Source: Gymnopilus junonius
Lineage: Eukaryota > Basidiomycota > Agaricomycetes > Agaricales > Galerinaceae
NCBI GenBank assembly: GCA_015501075.1
Contig: JADNYJ010000484.1
Location: 1-23,372 of the forward strand
DNA length: 23,372 nt
Reading direction: 5' to 3'
Part shown: piece after piece, positions 9,500-19,687 of the stretch
Layout: the number at the start of each line of letters is the position of its first letter
How positions within the stretch are numbered: the first letter of the stretch is position 1
Position numbers and translations under genes: made by a program
Notes under the pieces: model-generated
Seen by the model: the letters and a program-made list of their open reading frames with translations, nothing else
Database searches by the model: none
What the model was told of the DNA's origin: nothing

Positions 9500-10462
9500 A
9501 CTTATTGATGAAGCTGTAGACAATATTCTGCATTCAGTATTAATTGAGGTAGTAGAGACTGGACGAGTTACCGAGTTGATTGAGATTTTAGCTAGTTTGC
9601 TGTCGTTTCTCAAAACGGTGGTGAGCCTTTTATACCATCTAGCTCGACTAACAGAATGGTATTCTTGACTTCTTGGTATCTCTTTTTCGATGTCTGGAGA
9701 GAAAATATACCCAGTTCACTTAATGTCATTGGAAAGGCCTAGATCCATCTGCATATCTCCAGACTCCAGTCATTGCGCCATCCAACTGTGACAATGGCGA
9801 ACGTGCAGTGCTCACAAACACCTTTGGCCAAAGTCTGAACAATTTTAGGTACGGTTCCTTGGCCGCTCAGGCTACTCGTGGTCTGCGCCGTCTGTGTTAT
9901 ACCCTTCCCTCTTTCCTTCACCGACTCCAGTTCCCGGCGCTCTTGATAAGATTTTTTGTAGACCTTTTGTAAGGTTATTCAACTTCATTTGAAACGCGTC
10001 ACCTGTTTTGAGTCCGCATTTGTATCGAGGCTGAAAAAGAATCTAATTTTCAAGTAATAGGGAAATTTTAGACAGAAAAACTTGAAATAATTAACTGGAA
10101 CGACGTACATCATACATGCCGGCAGATGTCCTGCTGCCATGTGTGCTCCTAATGTAAAAGATGAATGGCAAACAAACTACACACCTGATGTTGCAATTAT
10201 GGAGATGACAAGAGAATTCTACCGCCAAATGTAGTGCACCTAACACGTCGATTGAGGATACATCGGTACGTGTTAGATTTCGTGCATACATGTTACCTTC
10301 TTTTGGTTGTAAAAAAAAGGTAATAAATGAACATGTACGTATATTTTGTGGTTTACAATTTCTGCCCAAACTAGATTGACGAGGCTGCAGCAGAAAAGTT
10401 CTTTTTTTTCTTTGCCGATTATGAAACTAACAATGGAGCCATTTCTTCACCAACTAAACCAA
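9500..10462. other. intergenic
   Basis: Promoter of the 105-aa gene at the left, 3' flank of the GMC gene at the right. Short open frames near 9739-9921 and 10091-10369 (minus) have no motif and I do not call them. Confidence 0.45.
9627..9634 (-). promoter_or_regulatory. TATA box of the 105-aa protein gene
   Basis: TATAAAAG on the minus strand, 128 nt upstream of ATG 9499. Confidence 0.55.
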
Positions 10463-12931
10463 CTAAATGTATGTGGCTTTGATCAGGTCAGCCGCCTTCT
10501 CCGCTACTCCATACAAAGTAGCTGAAAGATGTGCGCTAACTTGCAAAGGCACGATAGACGCATCGACGACGCGCACGTTCGCTGTGTCATAAATTCTAAG
10601 CTGGGAGTCAACCACGCCTAAAAGGAAGAGAAGCAGCTCTGCTGAGCTTGAATGGCCGATTTGGGCAGAGCTGGGAAGACAGACCCCCAAGACCGCGTTT
10701 CATCATGGCAGCAGTTCCAATCGGATGAGCAACAGAGTTGAAGTTCGCCTTGATCCAAGATTGCCAGGCCGCATCTGTACCGCGCTGCGAGTTATCTGGA
10801 ACTGCACTACCTGGAGTCGTTTCACCTGTAGAGAGAGAACTTGCCGAAGAGAATGAGAACGGTTTAGCAGACGTATAATGCAGAGATGTACCTGAGCGGA
10901 GCCGTGGTCAGAACCTTACGTGCAAGGCGGGCACTAGCGACCTGGATGCTCATATCGACGTCAACACTGAAATAATTGACTGTTACTTTAGGTTTCATGA
11001 AAGGGTTCGTATTCTGTCATTAGATGGTCTTTCAGCTGGAACTGATTTGAAAAAACAATGGATCAATGAATTTACAATGATTTGGACATTTCCACGGCTG
11101 AATGGGAGGAGATTCCAAACAAGAATTCCAAGAGTGCTGGAAGTAGAATTTGAGAAAGAATGCAAGGGTTGCAAGGGTTTGTCGCGTACTCTGGATATCC
11201 GACATCAAAAAATAGCTCGGAAACAGGAGCATTATTGTTGATTATTAAGTTTGCCTGTACTTGGAAGATCTGCTGTAGGGCAGCAGCCGACAAGCCATTG
11301 CCAGCTTGCGACGCAGCCCACGTTGCCAGAGAAGACTGAATATGAGATACGGCTGCATTAGCACTGGAGCCAAAGATTTGATACAAATTAGGGTAAGCAA
11401 TGACGTCGGTTGGTCCACTGCCCCCCTCGTCGAATCCGTTTCCTCCTGCACCCAGGATGCTCATGGTCTAGAGAGTGGATAGAAACGATGTGAAACTAGT
11501 ATATGGAAGATTGTCTCCCTACCTGCTCCTGAAGATTACGGCCGACGGTCTTCAAGTCGTTTAACGTTTGGATTCCGAGGGGGCCAAGGATGGATGAATC
11601 GCCGATTCCTGATAGTTGGAGGAGAGCCGGAGTCTATCGTGAACGTTGATAATGAGTCAAGGTCAATGAGTTGAAATTAAACCTACTTGAATCGCACCAG
11701 CAGCTATAATGACCTCTCGCCTAGCAAATGCAGTATAACGCGTCGAGCCTCCACTTGCTGGTGCAAATTGAACGCCGGAGGCAACGAGCGGGAGGGAGGT
11801 AGCATTGAAATTGATTTTAGTGACCTAAGTAGAGAAAGTCAATTTATCGGCTGGGTTACGTTGTGCTAGTAAGGCATGAGTTCCTACCTGGTACGTGACG
11901 AGAGTTAGCCAGTTAGTACGCACGGTCTCGACAGGAGTAAAATAAGCTGCGGCTGATGAAGAGCGATGGTCGCTGTCATGCCAATTAATCGTCTAGAGAG
12001 CAACATAACATCAACCAGCGTGTCCCAGTTGCAATGCGATAGCCGCAACACACAAGAGGAGTAACGGATACACAGTTAGGTGTTCCACCATTCAGATCTT
12101 TGTAATGATTAATTCCAGTCAGGCCGACAATTGTGTTCACAAAAGCTGGTTGCTGAGGACCTCCATACATAAGATCTGGATAAGTAACCTGAACCGGACC
12201 TGAATAGCCATGATACGACGATATGAACTGCGCTCCCTTGGCCGCTTGTTGACTGTTGGGAGGAGAAAATGCTTCCGACTTTTTTAAATATGTTGTCAGA
12301 TCATAGGAGGAAGGAAAGAGATTTATGGATGCCAACCTTTTTCATGTAGCTCCATAGGCCTTGCCAATTCCATCCTACGCTTGCTTCCGACGTTTCGAGC
12401 AAAGATGACCATGAATCATATTGCGCATTTAACCCACGAGTATAAGCAGCCCCATTAATTGATGCTAAATAACTTTCACCCAGGAGAGATTATAGGAGAA
12501 ATGGAGCGACTTACAGCCCCCTCCCAAAGTCTTTCCACTAACAAAAACATGAATATCCTCAAATGAGGAAACAGACTGAGAAAATGACATAGAACTAACC
12601 CAATGATGGATTTTCCTTGCTCCGCTGGCCATGTCCATGCCAATTCAGTACCAAAGGCCTGACCATACTCATAGATGTCGTAGACGCGGGGGTCGTTCCT
12701 GTTGTCCGCTCCGGCCTCGATTAGAAGAACAGTCACTGACGAGTCTTCTGCAAGGCGCGCAGCGACAGTAGTCCCCGTAAGACCCCCTCCAACAACTATA
12801 TAGTCGAATGTTTGCCCATTAGCGGCAGCAGCGGAAGTTGTTACCCCGGAAGAGCGTTTGAAGAGATTTGGAGAAGCGAAGGTACTGGCAATGAAGAGAC
12901 CCAGATATATGATTTTCAGCAATAAGACCAT
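10463..12931 (-). CDS. secreted GMC oxidoreductase (AA3-type flavoenzyme), 610 aa
   Basis: FAD-dependent glucose-methanol-choline oxidoreductase that should oxidise a sugar or alcohol outside the cell. The substrate cannot be read from sequence. Twelve exons: 12931-12600, 12537-12515, 12464-12337, 12278-12054, 11992-11888, 11824-11687, 11633-11523, 11467-11190, 11136-11076, 11013-10892, 10839-10685 and 10617-10463. All eleven introns are GT-AG and in phase. Features: signal peptide MVLLLKIIYLGLFIASTFAS, a KR at 25-26, FAD dinucleotide motif DYIVVGGGLTG (about 43-53), GMC signature 1 GKTLGGGSSING (from 112), signature 2 AGAIQTPALLQLSGIG (about 313-328), catalytic His546 in AHPIG, and second active-site His589 in VSAHLS. 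Length fits the family. The general look is closer to the glucose oxidase/dehydrogenase branch than to aryl-alcohol oxidases, with low certainty. ATG 13009 was rejected as start because the TATA box lies downstream of it. Confidence 0.96.
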
Positions 12932-12983
12932 GTGGATTAGGGGAGGGGAAGAAGACTGAAGAAGGGAGTCAAATGAATGCTGC

Positions 12984-12991
12984 CTTTTATA
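12984..12991 (-). promoter_or_regulatory. TATA box of the GMC oxidoreductase gene
   Basis: TATAAAAG on the minus strand, 53 nt upstream of ATG 12931. It lies between the two candidate ATGs and so decides for the downstream one. Confidence 0.6.
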
Positions 12992-13009
12992 CTGCGATCC
13001 GAATGGCAT

Positions 13010-15764
13010 TAAGAGTTATGTAAAAATGAGCAAAAATGACCGCCGCCAGTGTGGCGTAAGTGCTAGGTCAAAGTGCCCTGCGAAATAAGAGACCAGAGTG
13101 GCATTCTAAGCTGCCCTAGACTGCTTAACAGACCTCATTCAGTATATATTTGCTTCCCTTTTGTAATATGTCCGTCCTCCCTGACGTCGAATACAATGAC
13201 TTTGATCCTCAGTCCTCGTAACGCGAAGCCAAGGTGGACCAGCCATTCTCTAAACCGGGGATAAGTAGGTACAATCATTCTGGCCACATGAACTCACGTC
13301 CTTGGCACACCCTCTGTAAACCAGAGTTCTGTGGAAGTGCTGTTAGAAATCTGATAAGGCCATTTCGGTGATCCGTTGAAAGTGACCTTGGCAGGGGAAT
13401 TGAATACTTTGGTTTCATATTTTAGTGGTCAACCAAGGATTGCAACTTCATAGCGAGGTCTCGAAAGAATCGCCTTCGACATGGATCGCTCGCAATGGCA
13501 GGAATGACTGTAGAAATCGTGACGGGGTGCCCCGGAAGTCGTGCCGAGCGACAACCCGCCCGGAACCACCGATTGGCGTCTAATTATAGCTCTCACGTGG
13601 CTGTCGGGCATTGGACGCCGAAAATGGCCATTAGAATTTAGCGTCATACCTTTGAGCCAACCGTGAACCTCAAATTTCAATTCAACATGTATTGCTATTC
13701 CTAATACTTGCAGCAATTGTATTCTGTAAAGTGGAGAAATCGTATTGTGTGCAAAAATGTCAGAAGGTTTGCATAATTAGCGCAGTTCGAGATTATTGGC
13801 CCCAATCGGTTGATCAAATATCTCGACAGACTCAACGACTCGGACTCGGATGCCAGTGGACACACTATTGTAAGCGCCATTGCAGATATTTTCCAGAAGG
13901 CGTGACTTTGAAATTCTTTTAGATTTCCATATTGATGCAGGCGATGCCAATGAATATACATTATGCTTTGTTGTCCTGAACGCAGATCTTAGATGCGACT
14001 CGCAGCGTCGCGTCAACATCATTGAGCGTGGTTAGGCAAACGAAGCAAGCTACAGACTTGAATACTGAGTGTCGGGCCGGTATAGCTGTCTTTATTGGCC
14101 ATTTTGTGGTGTCCTGCTCCCTTACCCGAACTACCCTAGAATGTCTGCGTCTAGGGTCTATTTTGTGTGCAATATTATTCAACAATCGTTGCGCTCACTG
14201 TCTCTTTGATTTCATAGGAAAACTCGTTCATATTTTGGATTTGAGATCTCATGCTTCTATCTTCTTATCAGAGAGCTGAGGGAGTTGTGAATCAAAGTCT
14301 GATCTGTGGCTCTCCCCTTCAAGTCCACGATTGATAAAAAGTCCGTCTTTTCATGGGCATGATTCAAGATTTGATCGGGCATCTATTCCGTTCTTTTAAA
14401 CCAACATCGCACCACGCTCAAGCTTTACATCCGAGACTAGAACGCGTCCTGGTCTTTAATCTGATATTTCTTGTTCTCCGTGGAATTTCCAATGGTTGTT
14501 TACACCCTCATAAAAGCCTATTTCGACGTATCTCAAGGCGAAGAGTATTCTCTCTGGACATAATTATCATTTTCGATCTCTTTTTTACATCATGGTGTTC
14601 ATGGTGATTTTGAGGTCTCCTTCGTGCGACCTCAGCGGCTGTTTCAAGGAATCGATAAGTCAAAGTAGGTCGATTCTCCGTTTATATAGCGGTGTCATTC
14701 TATTCCAGCCATCAGTTATTCCTTGGCCACGAAAGTCGGTGGCTGTCGAGACACTCAGAGGTGGTGCACCAATTTCTGGAAGAATTCTTTCGAAAGTCTT
14801 ATCTTACAGCTTAGTCCATTTCCTTGTCATAAACGGAAATCGCCCTAGACGCGGGCATAAAAAGCTTTGCCTCGCGCCTGTATTCTCTGACCTTCCCATG
14901 AACCTCTGATCAAGTTCTCTGTGTGGCGTTCAATACAAACGAACGCGAGGTCATCAACATTAATTGTTAACCAGCACACTGGGTCCTAACCTGGGACACG
15001 TCTGATAGGTACCATCTTCTTTTAAATCAGCCAATGTATTGGGGCCGCCTTGAAAAGTAACGCGGGAAGAAGAATTTCTCTATTTAGGACCATTTTGAGG
15101 TTGAACTGACTTTCTATTTCGTCATTAGTTCAAACAGGCTCCCGCGATTAGTTGACATTCACTCACACAGACGCTCGCTTGACAATTCCAGACGGTCAGT
15201 ATAGGTCCTCGAGTTGCTTCTTAGCAAAACGCTATTGGACTTTGAATCCCTTTTTGTATCTTGTTACAACAATGTCAAGTCATACCGCGTCAGCAAGGAA
15301 GAGGCATGATAGAAAATATCATGAGTATAAAGTCTAGAAAAATATATAGCCTTCGTAAAATAATCAAGGCTCGTCAGTAACTAATAGGACCAATGGTAAC
15401 CGTGCAACATAGACGACCAATCGATAGAAGGGAAGAGAGGTAAATAGATAAGAAAGAGGTAAAGAAAAAAAATCAGTATATACATTTCCAAATCCAGACC
15501 AAAGTCATTCAGCCCTTCCACCAATTCAGACGCTGCCGAGGTTCCAAAACAAAAAGGACGGGGAAGAGAGTCAAAGAAGAAAAGCAGTTATGAAACATGA
15601 TATAGTAGATGGAATGTTGGATAGGACGATATAGGAAAAGTATGATTACCCAGCAATTTTGCATACATTTTTGTCGCTGCCATCGGCAATGGTGGACCCC
15701 GTCACAGTGAGGTCGACATCGCCAGGTCACGGGCGTATTACAGCACTTGTCAATTCAAAACATC
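13010..15764. other. 2.75-kb intergenic region
   Basis: GMC promoter on the left and 3' flank of the transcription-factor gene on the right. Open frames of 60-105 codons occur (for example 14353-14607 and 14592-14909, plus strand) but lack motifs, splice-linked partners or coding composition. I see no gene, transposon end or long repeat. Confidence 0.45.
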
Positions 15765-18071
15765 TTAAGAACTTCCTTGTCCTTGAAGATATATATCACT
15801 GCACGGCTTCAACCCTTGTCTTTGCGCCTCAGCAACGTGGACGAGGATACTAGCCGGAGAAGGGTCACTGAGGGTCGGATCAAGGGCGTACTGGAGCTCC
15901 GTCGCCTGCACCTGGGATTGCAGGATCGGCTGATGTTGACGATGGGAATAATCTGTCATCAACAAACGAGCGCGACCTCCAAGGCCACTAGCAGCAGCTG
16001 AGGCAGAGGGCCTAGTCTAGCAGGCGCCAGCGAGCCTGTCGCAACACCCATGCCACCGTTGCCACTCATGCTCATATGAGCTGAATTGAGACAACTGCCC
16101 TGTGCCATCGTGGTCGACGACGACGGGGGAGCCGTGGAGGTAGTTGGGATGCGAGAGCTGCTTAGGACCTTTCTCATCAACTTTGGATGCGCTGTCTCAG
16201 AAACTTTGGACGACATAAACGTACCTCGGAGGAAGGGTCAGGCCATCTGGAGGCTCCCTGGTCTAACAACTCATCGTATGTCCTTTGATGATGAGACATC
16301 TGCGCATGGTGCGACTGCAGTTGGCTATGGTGCGACACGAACGTCTCCGGGGGAGGGAGGTAAGTGAGCGTATCTTCCTCGACGCCGTAGTTGGCGAGAC
16401 TGTGCCCCCCGTGGACGAGGACATTGCCTGCTTGGTCTATGATACCCGACGGATACTCGCCTTGCGTCTGCATCTGGGGCACTTCGCGACTTCTAGGACG
16501 AACATGTTCTGATGGAAGACTATGGAGTTGATGTTGCTGCTGGCCGACGGCGTTGGGATGCTTTGACATTGATTAATGTCTACGAGAAGTAGTGCAAAAA
16601 AAATTACTCGCCTGTACTTGATCGCTCTGGGTCACAGAGAATAATTCTCGGTCCTGATGCGAAAATGGTTGACTCTCATACTGTTCCTGGTACCTGTAGT
16701 AGGATCTGTCGTGCAAGAGTTGTCTCTTAGTAAGGCATTGACGTTCCCGCCTGCGAGACGATAAAGGCCAGAAGCGGCGCTCAGCTGCTTCAACTGTAGG
16801 TCGGGTGGCCGCGACCTCGACGTCCTGCTCTCGCTAAGAGAGTGCAAATTCCTACTGATTGTGGACCCGTATGAATCAAGGTCACTGCCGCTGCTCGTGA
16901 GCATTGACATGTAGCCATGGTGCGCAGGGGCTGACGGTCCCTTGAGCGGGCTTCGTAGGCTACTTTGGTTCTGAGACATCTCTGAGGGATGCTCTGACGA
17001 GCTGCTGCTGTGTATACTCGACGTTCTGTTTCGAGAGGTAGTCTCGGATGCACTGGTCAGTGAGTCACTAGGAGAAGTGGTATCTGGAACCGCGATGTGG
17101 GAGGGGCCTTGAAGGCTGCCGCCGCCTCCTGTCGGAACAGCGATGCTGCTCCTGGACTTTGGCTTGTTAGGTCCTCGTACACGACCTTCCTTGGCGTACT
17201 CGCAAGCGAGGCCGCGAGTGATACAGCGTTTACAAGACGGATGCTCGCCGCTGCACTGTGAAAAAAGAGGTAGGAGATTGATCAATGACTTATCACTTGG
17301 AAATTTCGATAAAGACGACACATATGTGCCCGCCAGTCCCCCTTGTGAGGCGGGAGAGGGCACGATAAAGAGGTGAAACAGACGAGGAACAGAAATCGCT
17401 GGCAGTGAAGGGTCAATGCTCACTTTCGCTTTCCTCGTGCGACATTTCTCGCATGCCTGGGCAGTACGGAGTCGAGGGTGCTCCGGGGTGCGATAAAAGA
17501 TACCTGTAGCGGGGTCCAGCGAGCCAGCAAAGGTGAGGCGCGAGTTCGTTCCGGTGGATGGCAAGCCAGAGGAGCTGCCATGACTGAGACCTACCCCTGG
17601 TCCCTGTCCTTTGTAATGAGCTGGCTGGTGCGCTGGCGGGGGCGACAGTCGAGTCGGGGGGAAAGGCGACGGACAAGGGAATGATGCAGAGGGATAAGAC
17701 ACGGAAATGGGACTGGGATCTGATTGAGTATATTGCTGTGAGACACGCAGTTGGTAAGGAGTCCATCCGTGCGGCGGCTCGTGGCTCGCCAGTTGTGGTT
17801 GGTGCTGTAGAGTGGCAAAGGATGAAGGAGAGGGTTGGACGGAATGATGGGAGGTTAGAACGTGCGGGTCTAAGGAGCGATTGGAGGAGGAGTTCATATT
17901 CTCCTGCCGGGTGAATAGCGGGTATGCGTGCGGGAGCGGATGAATCTGGGAGGACGAAGCGGCAAATTGCTGGGTGTCTGAGTGCGACTCCAATTCCGCG
18001 TATTGTAAATACCGCTCGTCGTCCTCTTGGTATAGAGGATGTTGCTGACTGGTGTCGTTGTACATCGACAT
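15765..18071 (-). CDS. Zn2Cys6 fungal transcription factor, about 643 aa
   Basis: Nuclear DNA-binding regulator. Exons 18071-17424, 17255-16795, 16750-16618, 16560-16225, 16168-16048 and 15997-15765 give 643 residues in phase. The first junction is certain, the others are best fits. Exon 2 might instead end at 16856 with exon 3 starting at 16793, and exon 5 could use a nearby donor. The zinc cluster is C-X2-C-X6-C-X6-C-X2-C-X6-C (Cys207, 210, 217, 224, 227, 234), within RTAQACEKCRTRKAK and CSGEHPSCKRC, followed by the basic stretch RVRGPNKPKSRSS. The first 200 residues are rich in Ser, Pro, Gln and His (disordered, activation-domain-like). The C-terminal half is Ser-, Gln- and His-rich, with LTYLPPPETFVSHH. 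No fungal-specific middle homology domain is visible. Target genes unknown. Confidence 0.88.
17256..17423 (-). other. 168-nt stop-free intron inside the zinc cluster
   Basis: Begins GTGAGC, ends TTTCACAG, and separates AKA-K from C217. It is a multiple of three and has no in-frame stop, so a retained form would keep the frame with 56 extra residues between the second and third zinc-binding cysteines. Removal is required for the canonical six-cysteine spacing. Confidence 0.85.
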
Positions 18072-19503
18072 GCAGGTCTCCGTTATATCCCCCGTCCGCG
18101 AAAAGGAAGGAAGAGTCGAACGAAATTATCTATGTAAAGAAATGAATTAAACGGGTGCGTGGGGCGTTCTTGCCTTTGCCAGTTATTGTGTATGTTCGAG
18201 TTACTGCCGAGCTCCGGTCTCGTAGGCAGCCACGGATCCCAATTCTGTATATCGATCGTAGGGTTCTTGAATTTCGATCTGATTTGTAAAGGAAAGACGG
18301 AGAGCACCTACCCCAGATCCCGTACGAAGTCCACCCCGAAATTTCAGAACCTTTCGTCGCTATATGGCGATTTGTACGTGTTGATAGTGAATTTCTGCAG
18401 CCAGTCTGAAGATTTCTTTGAGCCCTACGCTGCACAGTCGAATTACAGGCGGAGGCGACGTACGGAGACGGAGGAAAGTTGTACGAATTAAGGAGATTAC
18501 ATACTTCTGGTTTCGGAGCGGCACATACCACATCGGGGAGGTCAACTTTTTGTACTAATTTTTAGTTTTCAATGTCCGCGGCTTCAAATAGCACCATACA
18601 GCCCTAAATCTGGGCGTCAATACATGTCGTCCTGCACCCTTGAGCGTGTTTCCACATGCATTAGCTGACACACATACCCCGCTTCTTCGGCGAGAAAGTG
18701 CACTCCAGGTAAGCTTCCTTATTCTGTCATTGGGTGGCGTCTTCAAACGAAAGAGGCTGTCATTACCAAGTCCCTAATCGCCAACCAACTCAATTGAATC
18801 CACTAAAATATCGTTCGAAAGAACAATATCCAAGCTTTGGGTGATGACCGCTGTTGGCAGACTTAGACATCAGTCATCAAATTTTGATTTCATTCTAATC
18901 TGGATTCCTTATTACCTGGCGAACAGTGGCTTATTACATTACATTGACTAAGGGTATAGTGGGTAAATAGGCCACCATATTTTACATGGAGCCAATGTCT
19001 ACTAGGAAGACAATGAACTCTGTTGCTGTCTGACAAAATTTCTGGCCTATGTCACGACCATGGTCAATCCTGAAGAACAGAACATAAAGGAACCACAATG
19101 TACCATGCTTTAGCATGCCTACACCAATCTGTGGCGTTGGTCGCTCGATAAAACCCCTCGACTATCCTACGTACAACAACTCCTGTTACGACTCCAATCA
19201 GTGTCTAATTTTGGTATGCCCAGGCCTGGATGTGTATGAACTGTCAACCTTGTCCGGACCGGGACCGCGCATATATTCCACCCAGATTTGAAGCCTTTGA
19301 GCTTGTCAGATCTCAGTCAGGATATTCCCCTTCCAATTTGGTACCTTATCAATGTGCTCAAGAGTGCGAGTTGTGAGATTTAAAACACCTCTTCTGTCAC
19401 CGAACAGCTGGCAATCAAACGGTAAACTTGACTCAACCTCCAGGAGTCAAAGAGTCAATCAGCCTCATGCCAAGTGTCAGCCCATTTGCAGCAGTTGGCT
19501 CTT

Positions 19504-19510
19504 TATAAAT
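19504..19510 (+). promoter_or_regulatory. TATA box-like site
   Basis: TATAAAT on the plus strand, 94 nt upstream of ATG 19598, at the distance seen for other genes in this window. Confidence 0.3.
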
Positions 19511-19597
19511 GAGTTCGCCCCGTCCAATTTCATTATCGAGCTCCACTTGCAGAATGCTCCTAATAAGAGACCATTGTAATATGTAGCGTCTCCATCC

Positions 19598-19687
19598 ATG
19601 GTCAACCTCGTCCGACTAACTGGCCTGGTTCTCGCCTCTTCTAATCCCATCAGTGTAGAGGTTGACATGAGCCTAGAGCTACAATAA
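19598..19687 (+). other. possible remnant or first exon of a secreted-protein gene
   Basis: ATGG start followed by 29 codons with a signal-peptide-like opening (MVNLVRLTGLVLASS) and then a stop. It has a TATA-like site upstream, but no convincing downstream exon. It may be chance, a truncated gene, or a first exon whose donor I cannot place (GTAGAG at 19655). Confidence 0.22.

Noticed and set aside
12932..13009. ATG 13009 as start of the GMC oxidoreductase
   Set aside because: It lies upstream of the TATA box at 12991-12984, and the extra residues would precede the signal peptide.
14592..14909. 105-codon plus-strand frame in the region between the GMC and regulator genes
   Set aside because: No motif, no TATA-supported start, no partner exon; composition looks non-coding.
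16561..16617. GC-AG intron with donor CAG|GCGAGT in the regulator gene
   Set aside because: A GT donor at 16617 with acceptor ending 16561 keeps the frame at 57 nt, so a non-canonical donor is not needed.
16790..17053. 87-codon minus-strand frame inside the transcription-factor gene
   Set aside because: It is an alternative frame of exon 2, whose main frame carries the zinc cluster and continuous Ser-rich sequence.
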